A stretch of DNA of 64,000 nucleotides from Pararhizobium_B sp963760965 (GCA_963760965.1 CAVXEW010000009.1:248001-312000); one strand, 5' to 3'; shown: positions 1-9,301, counted from the first letter of the stretch. Program-made: numbers and translations. Notes: generated from the letters alone by a model not told the origin.

Positions 1-8
1 GAAGCACC

Positions 9-1052
9 ATGAACTCTCAGATTGCCGCATTCCTGACGATCGACGGAGTTGCAACGGGCGCGGTCTACGTACTGATCGCGCTCGGCTTCGTGCTGATCTT
101 TGCCGTCACCAGGGTCATTTTCGTACCGTTCGGCGACATCGCCGCCTTCACGGCGCTGACGCTGGCCGCGCTGGAGACCGGGCAGCTTCCGGGCACGGTC
201 GGCCTGGTCGCGGCGCTTGCCGTGATCGCAACGCTCATGGAGATCGTCACGCTGGCGCGAGCGGGGAGTCCGGGAGGGATTCCCCGCGCCCTGCTCTTCC
301 ATTTCGTCCTGCCCCTGGTGCCCGCGGCGGCCGTATGGCTGACGGCCGGGACAGTGCTGCCCCTGCCGCTGCGCATCGTGCTGGCGCTCGCACTGATCAT
401 GCCGATCGCACCGCTTCTGGACAGGGTGGTCTTTCGCCCGATCGCAGACGGCACCGTCCTGCTCCTGCTGACTGTGGCGGTCGCGCTGCATTTCGCCCTC
501 GTCGGTCTCGGCCTGCTCTTTTTCGGGCCGGAGGGAGTGAGGACGCAGAGCCTGACCGATTATCAGCTCATGCTCGGAGGCATACCGATCTCGGGCCAGT
601 CGATCCTGATCGTCATCGCGGCGATCGTCTTCAGCGGCCTGCTGTTCCTCTTCTTCGAATTCACGATTGCCGGCAAGTCTCTCCACGCGACCGCAGTCAA
701 CCGCACCGGCGCCAGGCTGATGGGCATCCGTCCCGAACGCGCCGGCACGATCGCCTATCTCCTCGGTTCCCTGCTAGCCGGCGTTTCCGGCGTGCTGATC
801 TCGCCGGTCAACACCATCTTCTACGATTCCGGCTTCCTGATCGGCCTCAAGGCCTTCGTCGGCGCGATCATCGGCGGACTGGTCAGCTTTCCCGTCACGG
901 CGCTCGGCTCGCTCTTCGTCGGCGTGCTTGAGAGCTTTGCCGCATTCCAGAGCAGTTCCTTCAAGGAGGTGATCGTCTTCTCGATCCTGATCCCGGTGCT
1001 CCTGTGGCGCTCCTACACATTCGTGCACTCCGAGGAGGACATCGACGAATGA
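9..1052 (+). CDS. Branched-chain amino acid-type ABC transporter permease (LivH family)
   Basis: Inner-membrane permease of a high-affinity Liv-type ABC importer. The 347-residue product is hydrophobic almost throughout, with about eight to ten predicted membrane segments, and has the small-residue-rich C-terminal half typical of LivH (KAFVGAIIGGLVSFPVTALG near residues 278-297). The ATG at 9 is the first start after the window edge. The stop overlaps the next ATG by four bases (ATGA), so it is co-translated with the LivM-LivG fusion. Liv-type systems near aromatic catabolic genes often import aromatic acids instead of leucine; the context suggests this here, but the substrate cannot be read from the sequence. 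The substrate-binding protein would lie outside the window. Confidence 0.88.
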   Translation: MNSQIAAFLTIDGVATGAVYVLIALGFVLIFAVTRVIFVPFGDIAAFTALTLAALETGQLPGTVGLVAALAVIATLMEIVTLARAGSPGGIPRALLFHFVLPLVPAAAVWLTAGTVLPLPLRIVLALALIMPIAPLLDRVVFRPIADGTVLLLLTVAVALHFALVGLGLLFFGPEGVRTQSLTDYQLMLGGIPISGQSILIVIAAIVFSGLLFLFFEFTIAGKSLHATAVNRTGARLMGIRPERAGTIAYLLGSLLAGVSGVLISPVNTIFYDSGFLIGLKAFVGAIIGGLVSFPVTALGSLFVGVLESFAAFQSSSFKEVIVFSILIPVLLWRSYTFVHSEEDIDE

Positions 1053-2818
1053 ACGCGCGGACAACGCGTCTGGTGACTGCGGTCGTCGTTCTCCTGATCG
1101 CCGCGGCGCCGGCCTACATCGCCCCTTTCACCGTGTCGCTGATGAACTACATCGGCGTCTACGCGCTGGTCGCTCTCGGCCTCGTGCTCCTCACCGGCAT
1201 CAGCGGCATGGTCTCCTTCGGCCAGGCCGCATTCATGGGCATCGCAGCCTACTCGACCGCCTGGGTTTCCGCAGTGCAGGGGCTTTCGCCCTGGCTCGGC
1301 CTGTTGCTCGCGCTGCTGCTTACCGCTCTCGTCGCCGCCGTTCTCGGCGCAGTGACGTTGCGCCTGAAGGGGCATTTCCTGTCCCTGAGCACCATTGCCT
1401 GGGGACTGGCGATCTACTTCACCTTCGGCAACATGCCGGGCCTCGGAAGCCACAACGGCATCACGTCGATCCCGCCGGTCTCGATCGGCACGATGAAGCT
1501 CGAGACAAGCGCCGAAATCTACTATCTCATCTGGGCGATCCTCCTGATAGCCATGCTGCTGGCACACAACCTGCTCAATTCGCGCATCGGCCGGGCCATG
1601 CGGGCACTGCGCGGAGGCAACGCCATGGTCGAATCCCTCGGGATCGACGCCTTTCGCATCAGGCTGGTAACGTTCGTCGTTTCCGCCCTGCTCGCCGCCT
1701 TTGCCGGATGGCTCTATGCCCACATGAACCGCTTCGTCAGCCCGACGCCCTTCGACGTGACCATGGGCATCGAATTCCTGATGATGGCCATGGTCGGAGG
1801 TTCGGGCTACCTGCTCGGCGCCGTGGTCGGTGCCGGCCTTATCACGCTGCTCAAGAACAGTGTGCAGGACTACCTGCCGCTGATCGCACCAAGCGCTTCG
1901 GGACAGTTGGAGATTGTCGTCTTCTCCGGCCTTTTCATCCTCTTCCTGCAATATGCACGCGAGGGGATCGTGCCTTTCGTCGCTCATCTCCTGCCGGAGC
2001 CGAAACGGGAGCTCCCGGAAAGCGCGGATCCCCTGCCCCAGCGCATGCAGCCTGAGCCGGGGCATACTCTGCTCAAGGCGGAAGCCTGCACACGCCGCTT
2101 CGGCGGACTCCTTGCCGTCAACGACGTCAGCTTCGAACTGAAGTCCGGGGAGATCCTCGGCCTGATCGGCCCGAACGGCGCCGGCAAGAGCACCATGTTC
2201 AACCTGCTGACCGGCGCACTGCCCGTCAGCGACGGCAGGATCGGCTTCGCGGGAACCGACATCACGCGCACGGCGCAGCGAAAAATCGCCCGCGCCGGCA
2301 TAGCGCGCACCTTCCAGCACGTGAAGCTGAGGCCACGAATGTCATTGATCGACAACGTCCTCCTCGGCACCCACACGCGCACGAAAGCGGGCTTTCTCGC
2401 CGGCGCGCTTCACCTGGAGCGGCGCGAGGAGAAGCAGGCGCGCTTCGAGGCCCTGCGCCAGCTCCGGCGCGTCGGCCTGGGCGACAAGCCCTACGAACTC
2501 GCCGGCAACCTGCCGCTCGGCAACCAGCGTATTCTGGAAATCGCGCGCGCCCTTGCCGCGGATCCCGTTCTCCTCGTGCTCGACGAGCCGGCCGCCGGCC
2601 TCCGGCGCCAGGAAAAGCTGGCGCTGGCCGACCTCCTGCGTTCGCTCAGGAAGGAGGGCCTGACCATCCTGATCGTCGAGCACGACATGGAGTTCGTCAT
2701 GAACCTCGTCGACCGCATCTTCGTCATGGAGTTCGGCGTCAAGCTCTGCGAGGGCGAGCCGGCCACCGTGCGCGCCGATACCCGCGTTCAGGAAGCCTAT
2801 CTCGGAGGCGTGGCCTGA
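1049..2818 (+). CDS. Fused Liv-type ABC permease and ATP-binding protein (LivM-LivG)
   Basis: One 589-residue chain carries both the second permease and an ATPase of the importer. Residues 1 to about 310 are a LivM-like membrane domain (GMVSFGQAAFMG near residue 55). After a charged, proline-rich linker, residues about 340-589 form a LivG-like ABC domain with Walker A (GPNGAGKS, near 373), a degenerate signature (LPLGNQR, near 488, as usual in LivG) and Walker B (LLVLDEP, near 508). The ATG at 1049 is chosen because it overlaps the upstream stop; an in-frame ATG at 1004 would lie inside the previous gene. Its stop overlaps the livF start by one base. Such fusions occur elsewhere, but the usual arrangement is two genes. 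Confidence 0.88.
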   Translation: MNARTTRLVTAVVVLLIAAAPAYIAPFTVSLMNYIGVYALVALGLVLLTGISGMVSFGQAAFMGIAAYSTAWVSAVQGLSPWLGLLLALLLTALVAAVLGAVTLRLKGHFLSLSTIAWGLAIYFTFGNMPGLGSHNGITSIPPVSIGTMKLETSAEIYYLIWAILLIAMLLAHNLLNSRIGRAMRALRGGNAMVESLGIDAFRIRLVTFVVSALLAAFAGWLYAHMNRFVSPTPFDVTMGIEFLMMAMVGGSGYLLGAVVGAGLITLLKNSVQDYLPLIAPSASGQLEIVVFSGLFILFLQYAREGIVPFVAHLLPEPKRELPESADPLPQRMQPEPGHTLLKAEACTRRFGGLLAVNDVSFELKSGEILGLIGPNGAGKSTMFNLLTGALPVSDGRIGFAGTDITRTAQRKIARAGIARTFQHVKLRPRMSLIDNVLLGTHTRTKAGFLAGALHLERREEKQARFEALRQLRRVGLGDKPYELAGNLPLGNQRILEIARALAADPVLLVLDEPAAGLRRQEKLALADLLRSLRKEGLTILIVEHDMEFVMNLVDRIFVMEFGVKLCEGEPATVRADTRVQEAYLGGVA

Positions 2819-3540
2819 TGGCGCTGCTCTCCATCGAGGACGTGAGCGTCTCCTACGGCAAGGCGGAAGCCGTACGGGGCGTGTCGCTCGCCGTCGAGGC
2901 CGGGCAGATCGTCACCGTCATAGGTCCGAACGGCGCCGGCAAGACCAGCCTGCTCACTGCCGCGATCGGTCTGCTCAGGGCAGGCGGGACGGTTCGCTTC
3001 GACGACATGGACATCAGTCGCTTCGAGACGGAAAAGCGCGTAGAAATGGGACTTTGCCTCGTGCCTGAAAAGCGCGAGCTCTTCGCGGATTTGTCCGTCC
3101 GCGACAACCTGCTGCTCGGCGCCTACACCCGCCGCCGCGACAAGGCGGCTGTGCGCAAGGATATGGACGACATCTTCCAGCGCTTTCCGCGGCTGGCCGA
3201 ACGGCGCTCCCAGAACGCCGGCACGCTCTCGGGCGGCGAGCGGCAAATGCTGGCGCTCGGGCGCGCCCTGATGGCACGGCCACGCCTCCTGATGCTCGAC
3301 GAACCGAGCCTCGGACTGGCACCGCTCATCATTCGCGAGATATTTCGCATCATCGCCTCGCTGCGCGAGCTCGGAGTATCGATACTGCTCGTCGAGCAGA
3401 ACGCGAAGGCGGCGCTCGAGACGGCGGACTACGGCTATGTGATGGAGACCGGCGAGATCAACCACTCCGGAACCGCCCAATCCCTTATCCACGATCCGAG
3501 GCTGGTCTCGACCTACCTCGGAGGAGCCGGCACGCGCTAG
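2818..3540 (+). CDS. Liv-type ABC transporter ATP-binding protein (LivF family)
   Basis: Second ATPase of the Liv importer, 240 residues, the normal length for LivF. It has Walker A (GPNGAGKT, near residue 40), the signature LSGGERQM (near 138), Walker B (LLMLDEP) and the switch histidine region replaced by EQN, as is usual for LivF. It starts in the TGATG overlap with the fused LivM-LivG gene, so subunit synthesis is coupled. The next gene follows after 25 bases, placing a racemase-like protein in the same transcript. Confidence 0.9.
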   Translation: MALLSIEDVSVSYGKAEAVRGVSLAVEAGQIVTVIGPNGAGKTSLLTAAIGLLRAGGTVRFDDMDISRFETEKRVEMGLCLVPEKRELFADLSVRDNLLLGAYTRRRDKAAVRKDMDDIFQRFPRLAERRSQNAGTLSGGERQMLALGRALMARPRLLMLDEPSLGLAPLIIREIFRIIASLRELGVSILLVEQNAKAALETADYGYVMETGEINHSGTAQSLIHDPRLVSTYLGGAGTR

Positions 3541-3565
3541 GCTCGAACGCGACTGGAACGCAGCC

Positions 3566-4351
3566 ATGAGGATATTCTGGCAGAGCTTCATCGACGAGAC
3601 GGCAAGCCGCCCCTACATGGATCGGCTCGCCGCCTATCTCAATTCGATCGCCGCTCCGGGGAACACCGTCGAGGTCGCAGGCATTTCGCCGCCCGACCGC
3701 GATTTCGGCCGCCTGAGCGAGCTTCGCTGCTCGATCCTGGCGATCGACAACGCGATTGCCGCGGAGGAAGCAGGCTTCGACGTTTGCGTCATCGGCCATT
3801 TCCAGGACCCCGGGCTCTACGACCTGCGTTCGACACTGCGCATTCCCGTCGTCGGCGTCGGCGAAGCAACATTGTACGCCGCCTTGCAGCTCGGCCGGCA
3901 ACTGGGGCTGGTGACGCTCGATCCGGTCTTCGAGGTCTGGCATCGCGAGCAGGCCGATCGCTACGGCATCGGCGACAGGGTACGGCATGTCGCGGGCCTT
4001 GCCTGCCGGCCCGAGGATTTCAGCGCGGCTTTCGCCGGCGATGACGAGGCGCGCCGAAGAATGCTCGCCGACTTCACGGAATGCGCGCGCCCGCTGGTCG
4101 ACGCCGGCGCCGAGGTCATCGTGCCGGCCGGCGTCCTGCCGGGGCTCCTGATCGGCGGCGAGCACGGCTTCCGGGTCGGTCTGGCACCGGTCGTAAACTG
4201 CGCCTCGGTGGGCCTGAAGAGCGCCGAGATGTGGGGGGCGCTGCGCAAGCTCGACGGCATCGAGCCGAGCCGGGGCCCGAGTTTCGCGCTCGCGCCCGAC
4301 CGGGCCCGCGAAGACTTCAGAAGCCTGATCCGCAACGGCCGCAAGCGCTGA
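3566..4351 (+). CDS. Asp/Glu/hydantoin racemase superfamily protein lacking both cysteines
   Basis: A 261-residue member of the Asp/Glu racemase fold. The family uses two cysteines, one in a motif like IxCYxDPGL and one in LGCAGM. Both motifs can be aligned here, but the first reads IGHFQDPGL (His78 where Cys is expected) and the second reads VPAGVLPG (no Cys near 188). A two-cysteine racemase mechanism is therefore unlikely. Possible roles are an isomerase, a decarboxylase or lyase of the same fold, or a non-catalytic protein. It follows the Liv genes by 25 bases in the same direction and probably shares their transcript, so its substrate may be what that transporter brings in. The specific function is unknown. 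Confidence 0.72.
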   Translation: MRIFWQSFIDETASRPYMDRLAAYLNSIAAPGNTVEVAGISPPDRDFGRLSELRCSILAIDNAIAAEEAGFDVCVIGHFQDPGLYDLRSTLRIPVVGVGEATLYAALQLGRQLGLVTLDPVFEVWHREQADRYGIGDRVRHVAGLACRPEDFSAAFAGDDEARRRMLADFTECARPLVDAGAEVIVPAGVLPGLLIGGEHGFRVGLAPVVNCASVGLKSAEMWGALRKLDGIEPSRGPSFALAPDRAREDFRSLIRNGRKR

Positions 4352-4390
4352 CGTCGCGACCTGCCCCCAAACCGGAGGACCACACCCTTG

Positions 4391-4816
4391 ATGACGCCCG
4401 AGAAAATCCTTTACGAAGCCGAAGCCACGGCAACCGGCGGTCGCGACGGCCGCGCCGAAAGCAGCGACGGAAACCTCGCGGTCGCTCTCACCGTGCCGAA
4501 GGGCCTCGGCGGCCCCGGTGGCGCGGGAACCAATCCCGAGCAGCTCTTCGCCGCCGGCTACGCCGCCTGCTTCCTCGGGGCCCTCAAGCTGGTGGCGCGC
4601 CAGGGCAAGATCGCCCTGCCGGCCGAAACGACGATCACCGCACGGGTCGGCATCGGCCCGGTCGCCGTCGGCTATGCCCTTGCGGTGGAATTGAGGGCGC
4701 ACGTACCGGGCATGAACCGCGAAAGCGTCGACGAGCTTCTCGCCGCAGCGCACGAACGCTGCCCCTATTCGAACGCCACGCGCGGGAATGTCGACGTCAG
4801 GCTGACGGCGGCCTGA
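4391..4816 (+). CDS. Organic hydroperoxide resistance protein (Ohr/OsmC family)
   Basis: Thiol-dependent peroxidase of the Ohr type, 141 residues, the usual length. The two redox cysteines are visible: Cys60 in YAACF and Cys124 in ERCPYSNATRGN, the Ohr-type C-terminal motif. The N-terminal Gly-Gly-Arg motif that positions the peroxide is near residue 17. The ATG at 4391 is preferred over the TTG three bases earlier; GGAGG lies about 12 bases upstream. Ohr detoxifies organic hydroperoxides, which oxygenase-rich catabolism can produce. It is the last gene before the convergent CoA ligase. Confidence 0.88.
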   Translation: MTPEKILYEAEATATGGRDGRAESSDGNLAVALTVPKGLGGPGGAGTNPEQLFAAGYAACFLGALKLVARQGKIALPAETTITARVGIGPVAVGYALAVELRAHVPGMNRESVDELLAAAHERCPYSNATRGNVDVRLTAA

Positions 4817-4883
4817 ACCCGGCCGTCGCCCGCGCGATTTCGCTTTGGCGTGAAGCGCGTCAGGCCTGAACGGAATCTCGCAG

Positions 4884-6440
4884 CTATCGGACCGGGATGC
4901 CGTGCGCTTCCCGGTCCCAGGCGGCATCCGTGACGCCGCGTTCGGTCAGTGCATGCTTGCGAACCTTGCCGTTCTCCGTCGTCGGAAGGCTGTCGACGAC
5001 CTCGATGAAGCGCGGAATGGCGAAATAGGCGAGCTTCGGCCGACAGAAAGAGATCAGCTCGGCCTCGTCGATTTCGGCGCCCGTTTCCGGAATGATCGCC
5101 GCCATGACCTCGTCCTCCGCCATTTCCGAGCGCACGGGGAACACCGCGACCGAGCCGACCGACGGATGCGACAGCAGCACCTGCTCCACCTCGAAGGAGG
5201 AGATGTTCTCGCCCCGCCGGCGGATCGCGTCCTTCATCCGGTCGACGAACCGGAAACTGCCGTCGGCCTCGCGCACGACGCGGTCGCCCGTATGGAACCA
5301 GAGGTTCCGCCACGCCTCCACCGTCTTGTCGGGCATGCCGAAATATCCGTCGGAGAACGCGAAGGGCTCGTCGGCCCGCAAGATCAGTTCACCCGCCTCG
5401 CCCGGCCTGACCTCCTCGTCCCGGTCATCGACGACGCGCGCCTGGAAGCCGGGACGGATCCGGCCCATGCCCGACGATGCGCCCTCGCCCGGGCTTGCGG
5501 CAATGACGAAATTCGTCTCGGTCGAGCCGTAGCCTTCCACCAGGGCAAACCCGAAGCGCCGGCGGAAAGGCTCATGGAACCGCGCCGGCACGCCGGGACC
5601 GAGGGCGATGCGCACCGAATGCGCACGGTCGAGATCGCTCTGGGGCCTCGACAGGAGGATCGGAACCATCGCACCGAGCAGGTAGGTCACGGTCGCCCCG
5701 TGACGTATGAGCTCCGGCCACAGCCCCGAGGCCGAGAAGCGCTTGCCGACGACGACCGTCGCACCGGTGATCAGGGCCTGGTAGACGGTATTGAGCGCAT
5801 TGACGTGGAAAAGCGGAAGGCTGGTATGGAGCCGGTCGCCCTCGCCGATGTCGAGGATGTCGGCAGTGTTGCGGCCCCACCAGTAGAGCTGCGCGTGGGG
5901 ACAGCAGACGCCCTTCGACGGCCCCGTTGTCCCAGAGGTATAGATGATCGCGGCGAGATCCCCGGCGGCAAGCGAGGCAGCGTCGATTTCTCCGCCGCGC
6001 GGAGGCAGCGCGGCAAGGAGCGGATGCCCGGCGCCCCCGCGATCGCCGACGACCCAGATCGATTCCAGTGCCAGCTCGGTCGTTTCGATCGTGTCGATGC
6101 AATCGGCGAGCCCGTCCTCCACGACGAGGAGCCGGGCTCCGCTGTTTCCGAGGATGTGCTGGAGCTGGACGCCACGGGATGCGACGTTGATCGGCACCGC
6201 CAGGGCACCAAGCCATGCGCAGCCGAAAATGAGCTCCAGCATCTCGGCCCGGTTCGTGATCATCAGCGCGACGCGGTCGCCGCGGCCGATGCCGGCTTGG
6301 CGCAGCGTCTCCGCCCGCGCTGCCGCGATCCCCGCGGCCTCGGCATAGCTCCACTTCGTGTCGCCGAACACTACCAGGTCGCGCGGGCCGTAGCGCTCTC
6401 CCTGCCTGCGGAGGAGATCAGGAAGAACCCGGCTGTCCAT
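4884..6440 (-). CDS. AMP-forming acyl/aryl-CoA ligase (CaiC-like)
   Basis: Adenylate-forming enzyme of 518 residues that activates a carboxylic acid with ATP and CoA. The phosphate-binding loop YTSGTTGPSKG is at about 167-177, the GYGSTE motif is in the middle, and the C-terminal NGKVRK lysine motif is present. The C-terminal tail (GVTDAAWDRE) resembles crotonobetaine/carnitine-CoA ligases, but many catabolic ligases share this. The start overlaps the thioesterase gene by 23 bases, so it is the last gene of the operon headed by the anthraniloyl-CoA monooxygenase. A ring-cleavage or side-chain acid of that pathway is a likely substrate (inference). Confidence 0.85.
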   Translation of the reverse strand: MDSRVLPDLLRRQGERYGPRDLVVFGDTKWSYAEAAGIAAARAETLRQAGIGRGDRVALMITNRAEMLELIFGCAWLGALAVPINVASRGVQLQHILGNSGARLLVVEDGLADCIDTIETTELALESIWVVGDRGGAGHPLLAALPPRGGEIDAASLAAGDLAAIIYTSGTTGPSKGVCCPHAQLYWWGRNTADILDIGEGDRLHTSLPLFHVNALNTVYQALITGATVVVGKRFSASGLWPELIRHGATVTYLLGAMVPILLSRPQSDLDRAHSVRIALGPGVPARFHEPFRRRFGFALVEGYGSTETNFVIAASPGEGASSGMGRIRPGFQARVVDDRDEEVRPGEAGELILRADEPFAFSDGYFGMPDKTVEAWRNLWFHTGDRVVREADGSFRFVDRMKDAIRRRGENISSFEVEQVLLSHPSVGSVAVFPVRSEMAEDEVMAAIIPETGAEIDEAELISFCRPKLAYFAIPRFIEVVDSLPTTENGKVRKHALTERGVTDAAWDREAHGIPVR

Positions 6441-6879
6441 GCGCTTCGCCGCTCCGATATGTCTCGATCCTGTCTCTGAGTTCGCCCTCGATCGCCACGG
6501 GCCTCGGCCGGTCGCCTGAAACGTCGGCGAACACGACCTTGTGGCGAGCCCGCAGGACCGGCGCCCCGCCGTCGACCTTCGCCCGCACGTCCAGCGTCAT
6601 CGAGCTGCGGCCGATCTCTGCAACAGACAGGGAATAGACGAGTACGTCGCCGAGACACGCCGGACCGACGAACTCCACCGACAGCGCCACCGCCGGAACC
6701 CCGCGGCCCAGGGTCTGGTGCAGTGCCCGGAATCCGACGCCGAGCCCTTCCTCGAACCAGTCCTCGACGAGCGCGTTGATCATCTCGACGAGACGCGGGA
6801 AGAAGGCAATTCCGGCGACGTCGCAATGGGCGAAGCGCAGCTTGTAGCGCGCGGAGAATACCTGTCCCCGCTCGGCCAT
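6418..6879 (-). CDS. Acyl-CoA thioesterase, 4-hydroxybenzoyl-CoA thioesterase (4HBT) family
   Basis: Hot-dog-fold thioesterase of 153 residues. The 4HBT catalytic motif is clear: RFAHCDVAGIAFFPR near residues 15-29, with Asp20 matching the family's catalytic acid. The ATG at 6879 overlaps the monooxygenase stop (TGATG); a GTG three bases earlier is an alternative. Sitting between the 2-aminobenzoyl-CoA monooxygenase and a CoA ligase, it probably releases CoA from dead-end aryl-CoA esters such as 2-aminobenzoyl-CoA. Thioesterases are known companions of aerobic aryl-CoA pathways. The exact substrate is inferred. Confidence 0.85.
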   Translation of the reverse strand: MAERGQVFSARYKLRFAHCDVAGIAFFPRLVEMINALVEDWFEEGLGVGFRALHQTLGRGVPAVALSVEFVGPACLGDVLVYSLSVAEIGRSSMTLDVRAKVDGGAPVLRARHKVVFADVSGDRPRPVAIEGELRDRIETYRSGEAHGQPGSS

Positions 6880-9257
6880 CACTCCGCAGCCTTCACCTGG
6901 ACGGCGCCCTCGGATTCGCCGACATGCGGCTTCGGCCGCGCCTTGCGGCGCAGTTCAAGGTCCTGCTCGCGCCGCTTGGCCATCTCGCGGTGTGCCTGGT
7001 CACGGCCGGAAAGATACTGCTTCGGCCATTGCTGGTTGCGCGCGTCGTACCACGCAGCCGCCTGCCGCGCGAAATACGGGTTCCACATATGGGGACGTCC
7101 AAGCGCTACGAGGTCGGCGCGGCGCGTATGCAGGATCGTGTTCACCTGTCCCGGCTCGGTGATCGCGCCGACGGCCATCACCGCCATCCTCGGCACGTTA
7201 CGGATCGCCTCGGCGAACTGGACCTGGAACATCCGCCCGTAGACCGGCTTCTGGTCGGCCACCGTCTGGCCTGCGGAAACGTCGATCAGATCGCAGCCGG
7301 CTTCGGCGAAAGCCACCGCGATGGCGAAGGTATCTTCCTCGGAAATGCCTCCATCCTTCCAGTCGCTCGCCGAGATCCGCACCGACATCGGCTTTTCCTT
7401 CGGCCAAACCTCGCGCATGGCCCGGAAGACCTCGAGCGGATACCGCAACCGGTTCTCGATCGAGCCGCCATAAGAGTCAGTACGCCGGTTGGTCAGCGGA
7501 GAAAGGAAGCTCGCGAGAAGATAACCGTGGGCGCAGTGCAGTTCGCACATGTCGAAACCCGCGCGCTCGGCCCGCTCGACCGCCTGGACGAAATCCCGCT
7601 TGATGCGGTCCATCTCCGCCCGGTCGATCTCTCGCGGCTTGTCGCTCACTCCCTCCATGTAGGCGATCGGCGATGCCGAAAGCAGTGGCCAGTTCCGGGC
7701 CTTCTCCTCGATCGGCCACTCCGCCTTCTCCCAGCCCAGCTGCGTCGAGCCCTTGCGCCCGGAATGCCCGAGCTGCATGCAGACCTTCGTCGCCGAATGC
7801 TCGTGGACGAAGTCGACGATCCGCTTCCACTGCGCCTCGTGCTCGTCCGTCCAGAGCCCCGTGCAGCCCCAGGTTATGCGGGCATCCGGCGACGGGCACG
7901 TCATCTCGGTGAAGAGCAGTCCCGGCCCGCCGAGCGCGTGCGACGAATAATGGACATGGTGCCAGTCGTTGAGGTTTCCGCCGTCGTCTGCCGAGTACTG
8001 CGCCATCGCCGACATGACGACGCGGTTCTCGACTTCCATGTCGCGCAACCTGAACTTCGTGAACATCGGTGTCGGCCGGCTCTTGCGGTAGTCGTAGCCC
8101 GTCTCGCGGTAGAGCCGTTCGTAGTATGCCTTGTCGACCTTCGCGACATAGCCCGGGTCGCGCACGATGAGATTGTCGTAGGTGATCGACTTCGCCCGGC
8201 ACATGACGACCATCGAGAACTGTTCGGGTTCCATATCCCAGGAACGGTTCATGTGCTCGAACCAGGCGAGCGAAACGTCGGCGTTGTGCTGGATCACCTG
8301 GCAGGGTGTGCGGCGCTCCTCGTCGTAGGCCCGGAAGGCGGCCTGCACGTCGGTCTCGCCGTGCTCCACCACGCTGTCGGACAGCGAGATGGCGCACTCC
8401 ATCGCGAGTTTGGTGCCCGATCCGATCGAGAAATGCGCCGAAGCCTTGGCATCCCCGAGCAGCACGATGTTCTCGTGCGACCAGTTCTGGCAGAAGATGC
8501 GCGGAAAGCGCCGCCAGTGCGACCGGTTGAGCAGCAGGCCGTGCCCCTGCAATTCCTCGGCGTAGAGCTTTTCGAGCCGGGCCCGCGAATCCTCCTCGTC
8601 GGTCTCCCTGAAACCGTGGCCCTGCCAGCAGGCCTCGTCCATCTCGAAGACCCAGGTCGAGCGGCCGGCCTCGTACTGGTAGCAGTGGGCGCAGATGATG
8701 CCGTGCTCGGTCTGCTTGAAGAAGTAGTTGAACTCGTCCATCGGCCGGGTCGAACCCATCCAGCAGAAGCGGTTCGCCTTTACGGAGACTTCCGGCCGGA
8801 AGGCATCCTTGAAGTGTTCACGGACCTGCGAGTTGACGCCGTCGGCGGCGAGGATCACGTCCGAGTCCGGAAAGCGCTCCCGGAGCCTGGCGGGATCGAC
8901 GGCTTCCCCGAAATGCAGTCCGACGCCCTCCTCCCGGCAACGCTGCTGCAGGATGTTGAGTAGCTTCATGCGCGAGATGCCGGCGAAGCCGTTGCCGGCG
9001 CAGCGCATCTCGACCCCCTCCTTGTGAACGGCGACGTCGTCCCAGTAGGCGAATTCCGAACGGATGCGATCGAACGACTTGCGGTCGCGCGACAGGAACT
9101 CGTGGAGCGTCTCGTCGGAGAAGACGACGCCGAAGCCGAACGTGTCGTCGGCCTTGTTCTGCTCGTGGACGTCGATCGTCCAGTCGGGTCGCTGCTTCTT
9201 CGTCAGAAGCGCGAAATAGAGCCCGCCCGGGCCGCCGCCGATCACCGTGATGCGCAT
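6879..9257 (-). CDS. Anthraniloyl-CoA (2-aminobenzoyl-CoA) monooxygenase / salicylyl-CoA 5-hydroxylase type two-domain flavoprotein
   Basis: A 792-residue fusion. Residues 1 to about 390 are an aromatic-ring FAD monooxygenase (GGGPGGLYFALL near 7-18; a GD motif in LLGDAKASAHFS near 268). Residues about 405-770 are an Old Yellow Enzyme-type FMN reductase (HCAHGYLLASFLSP, then NRRTDSYGGSIENR). This architecture and length match 2-aminobenzoyl-CoA monooxygenase/reductase of Azoarcus, which hydroxylates and then reduces the ring of anthraniloyl-CoA, and the related salicylyl-CoA 5-hydroxylases. It is the first gene of its operon, with AGGAGG before the ATG and a palindromic operator 29 bases upstream. 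The ligase at 49906 and the RidA-type gene at 23384 favour the anthraniloyl-CoA reading. Confidence 0.88.
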   Translation of the reverse strand: MRITVIGGGPGGLYFALLTKKQRPDWTIDVHEQNKADDTFGFGVVFSDETLHEFLSRDRKSFDRIRSEFAYWDDVAVHKEGVEMRCAGNGFAGISRMKLLNILQQRCREEGVGLHFGEAVDPARLRERFPDSDVILAADGVNSQVREHFKDAFRPEVSVKANRFCWMGSTRPMDEFNYFFKQTEHGIICAHCYQYEAGRSTWVFEMDEACWQGHGFRETDEEDSRARLEKLYAEELQGHGLLLNRSHWRRFPRIFCQNWSHENIVLLGDAKASAHFSIGSGTKLAMECAISLSDSVVEHGETDVQAAFRAYDEERRTPCQVIQHNADVSLAWFEHMNRSWDMEPEQFSMVVMCRAKSITYDNLIVRDPGYVAKVDKAYYERLYRETGYDYRKSRPTPMFTKFRLRDMEVENRVVMSAMAQYSADDGGNLNDWHHVHYSSHALGGPGLLFTEMTCPSPDARITWGCTGLWTDEHEAQWKRIVDFVHEHSATKVCMQLGHSGRKGSTQLGWEKAEWPIEEKARNWPLLSASPIAYMEGVSDKPREIDRAEMDRIKRDFVQAVERAERAGFDMCELHCAHGYLLASFLSPLTNRRTDSYGGSIENRLRYPLEVFRAMREVWPKEKPMSVRISASDWKDGGISEEDTFAIAVAFAEAGCDLIDVSAGQTVADQKPVYGRMFQVQFAEAIRNVPRMAVMAVGAITEPGQVNTILHTRRADLVALGRPHMWNPYFARQAAAWYDARNQQWPKQYLSGRDQAHREMAKRREQDLELRRKARPKPHVGESEGAVQVKAAE

Positions 9258-9285
9258 CGATGCCTCCTCTCGGATCTCGCGAAAC

Positions 9286-9301
9286 TATTTTATGTTTAAA
9301 C
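9286..9301 (+). promoter_or_regulatory. Putative MarR-type operator, TATTTTA-N3-TTAAAC (site 1)
   Basis: An AT-rich dyad in GC-rich DNA, 29 bases upstream of the anthraniloyl-CoA monooxygenase start (9257, minus strand). It reads TATTTTATGTTTAAAC. The same 13 fixed bases occur at 20038-20053, 24060-24075 and 49659-49674. The position suggests overlap with the promoter or leader, as expected for a repressor site. Assignment to the MarR protein at 20847 is inferred. Confidence 0.65.
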
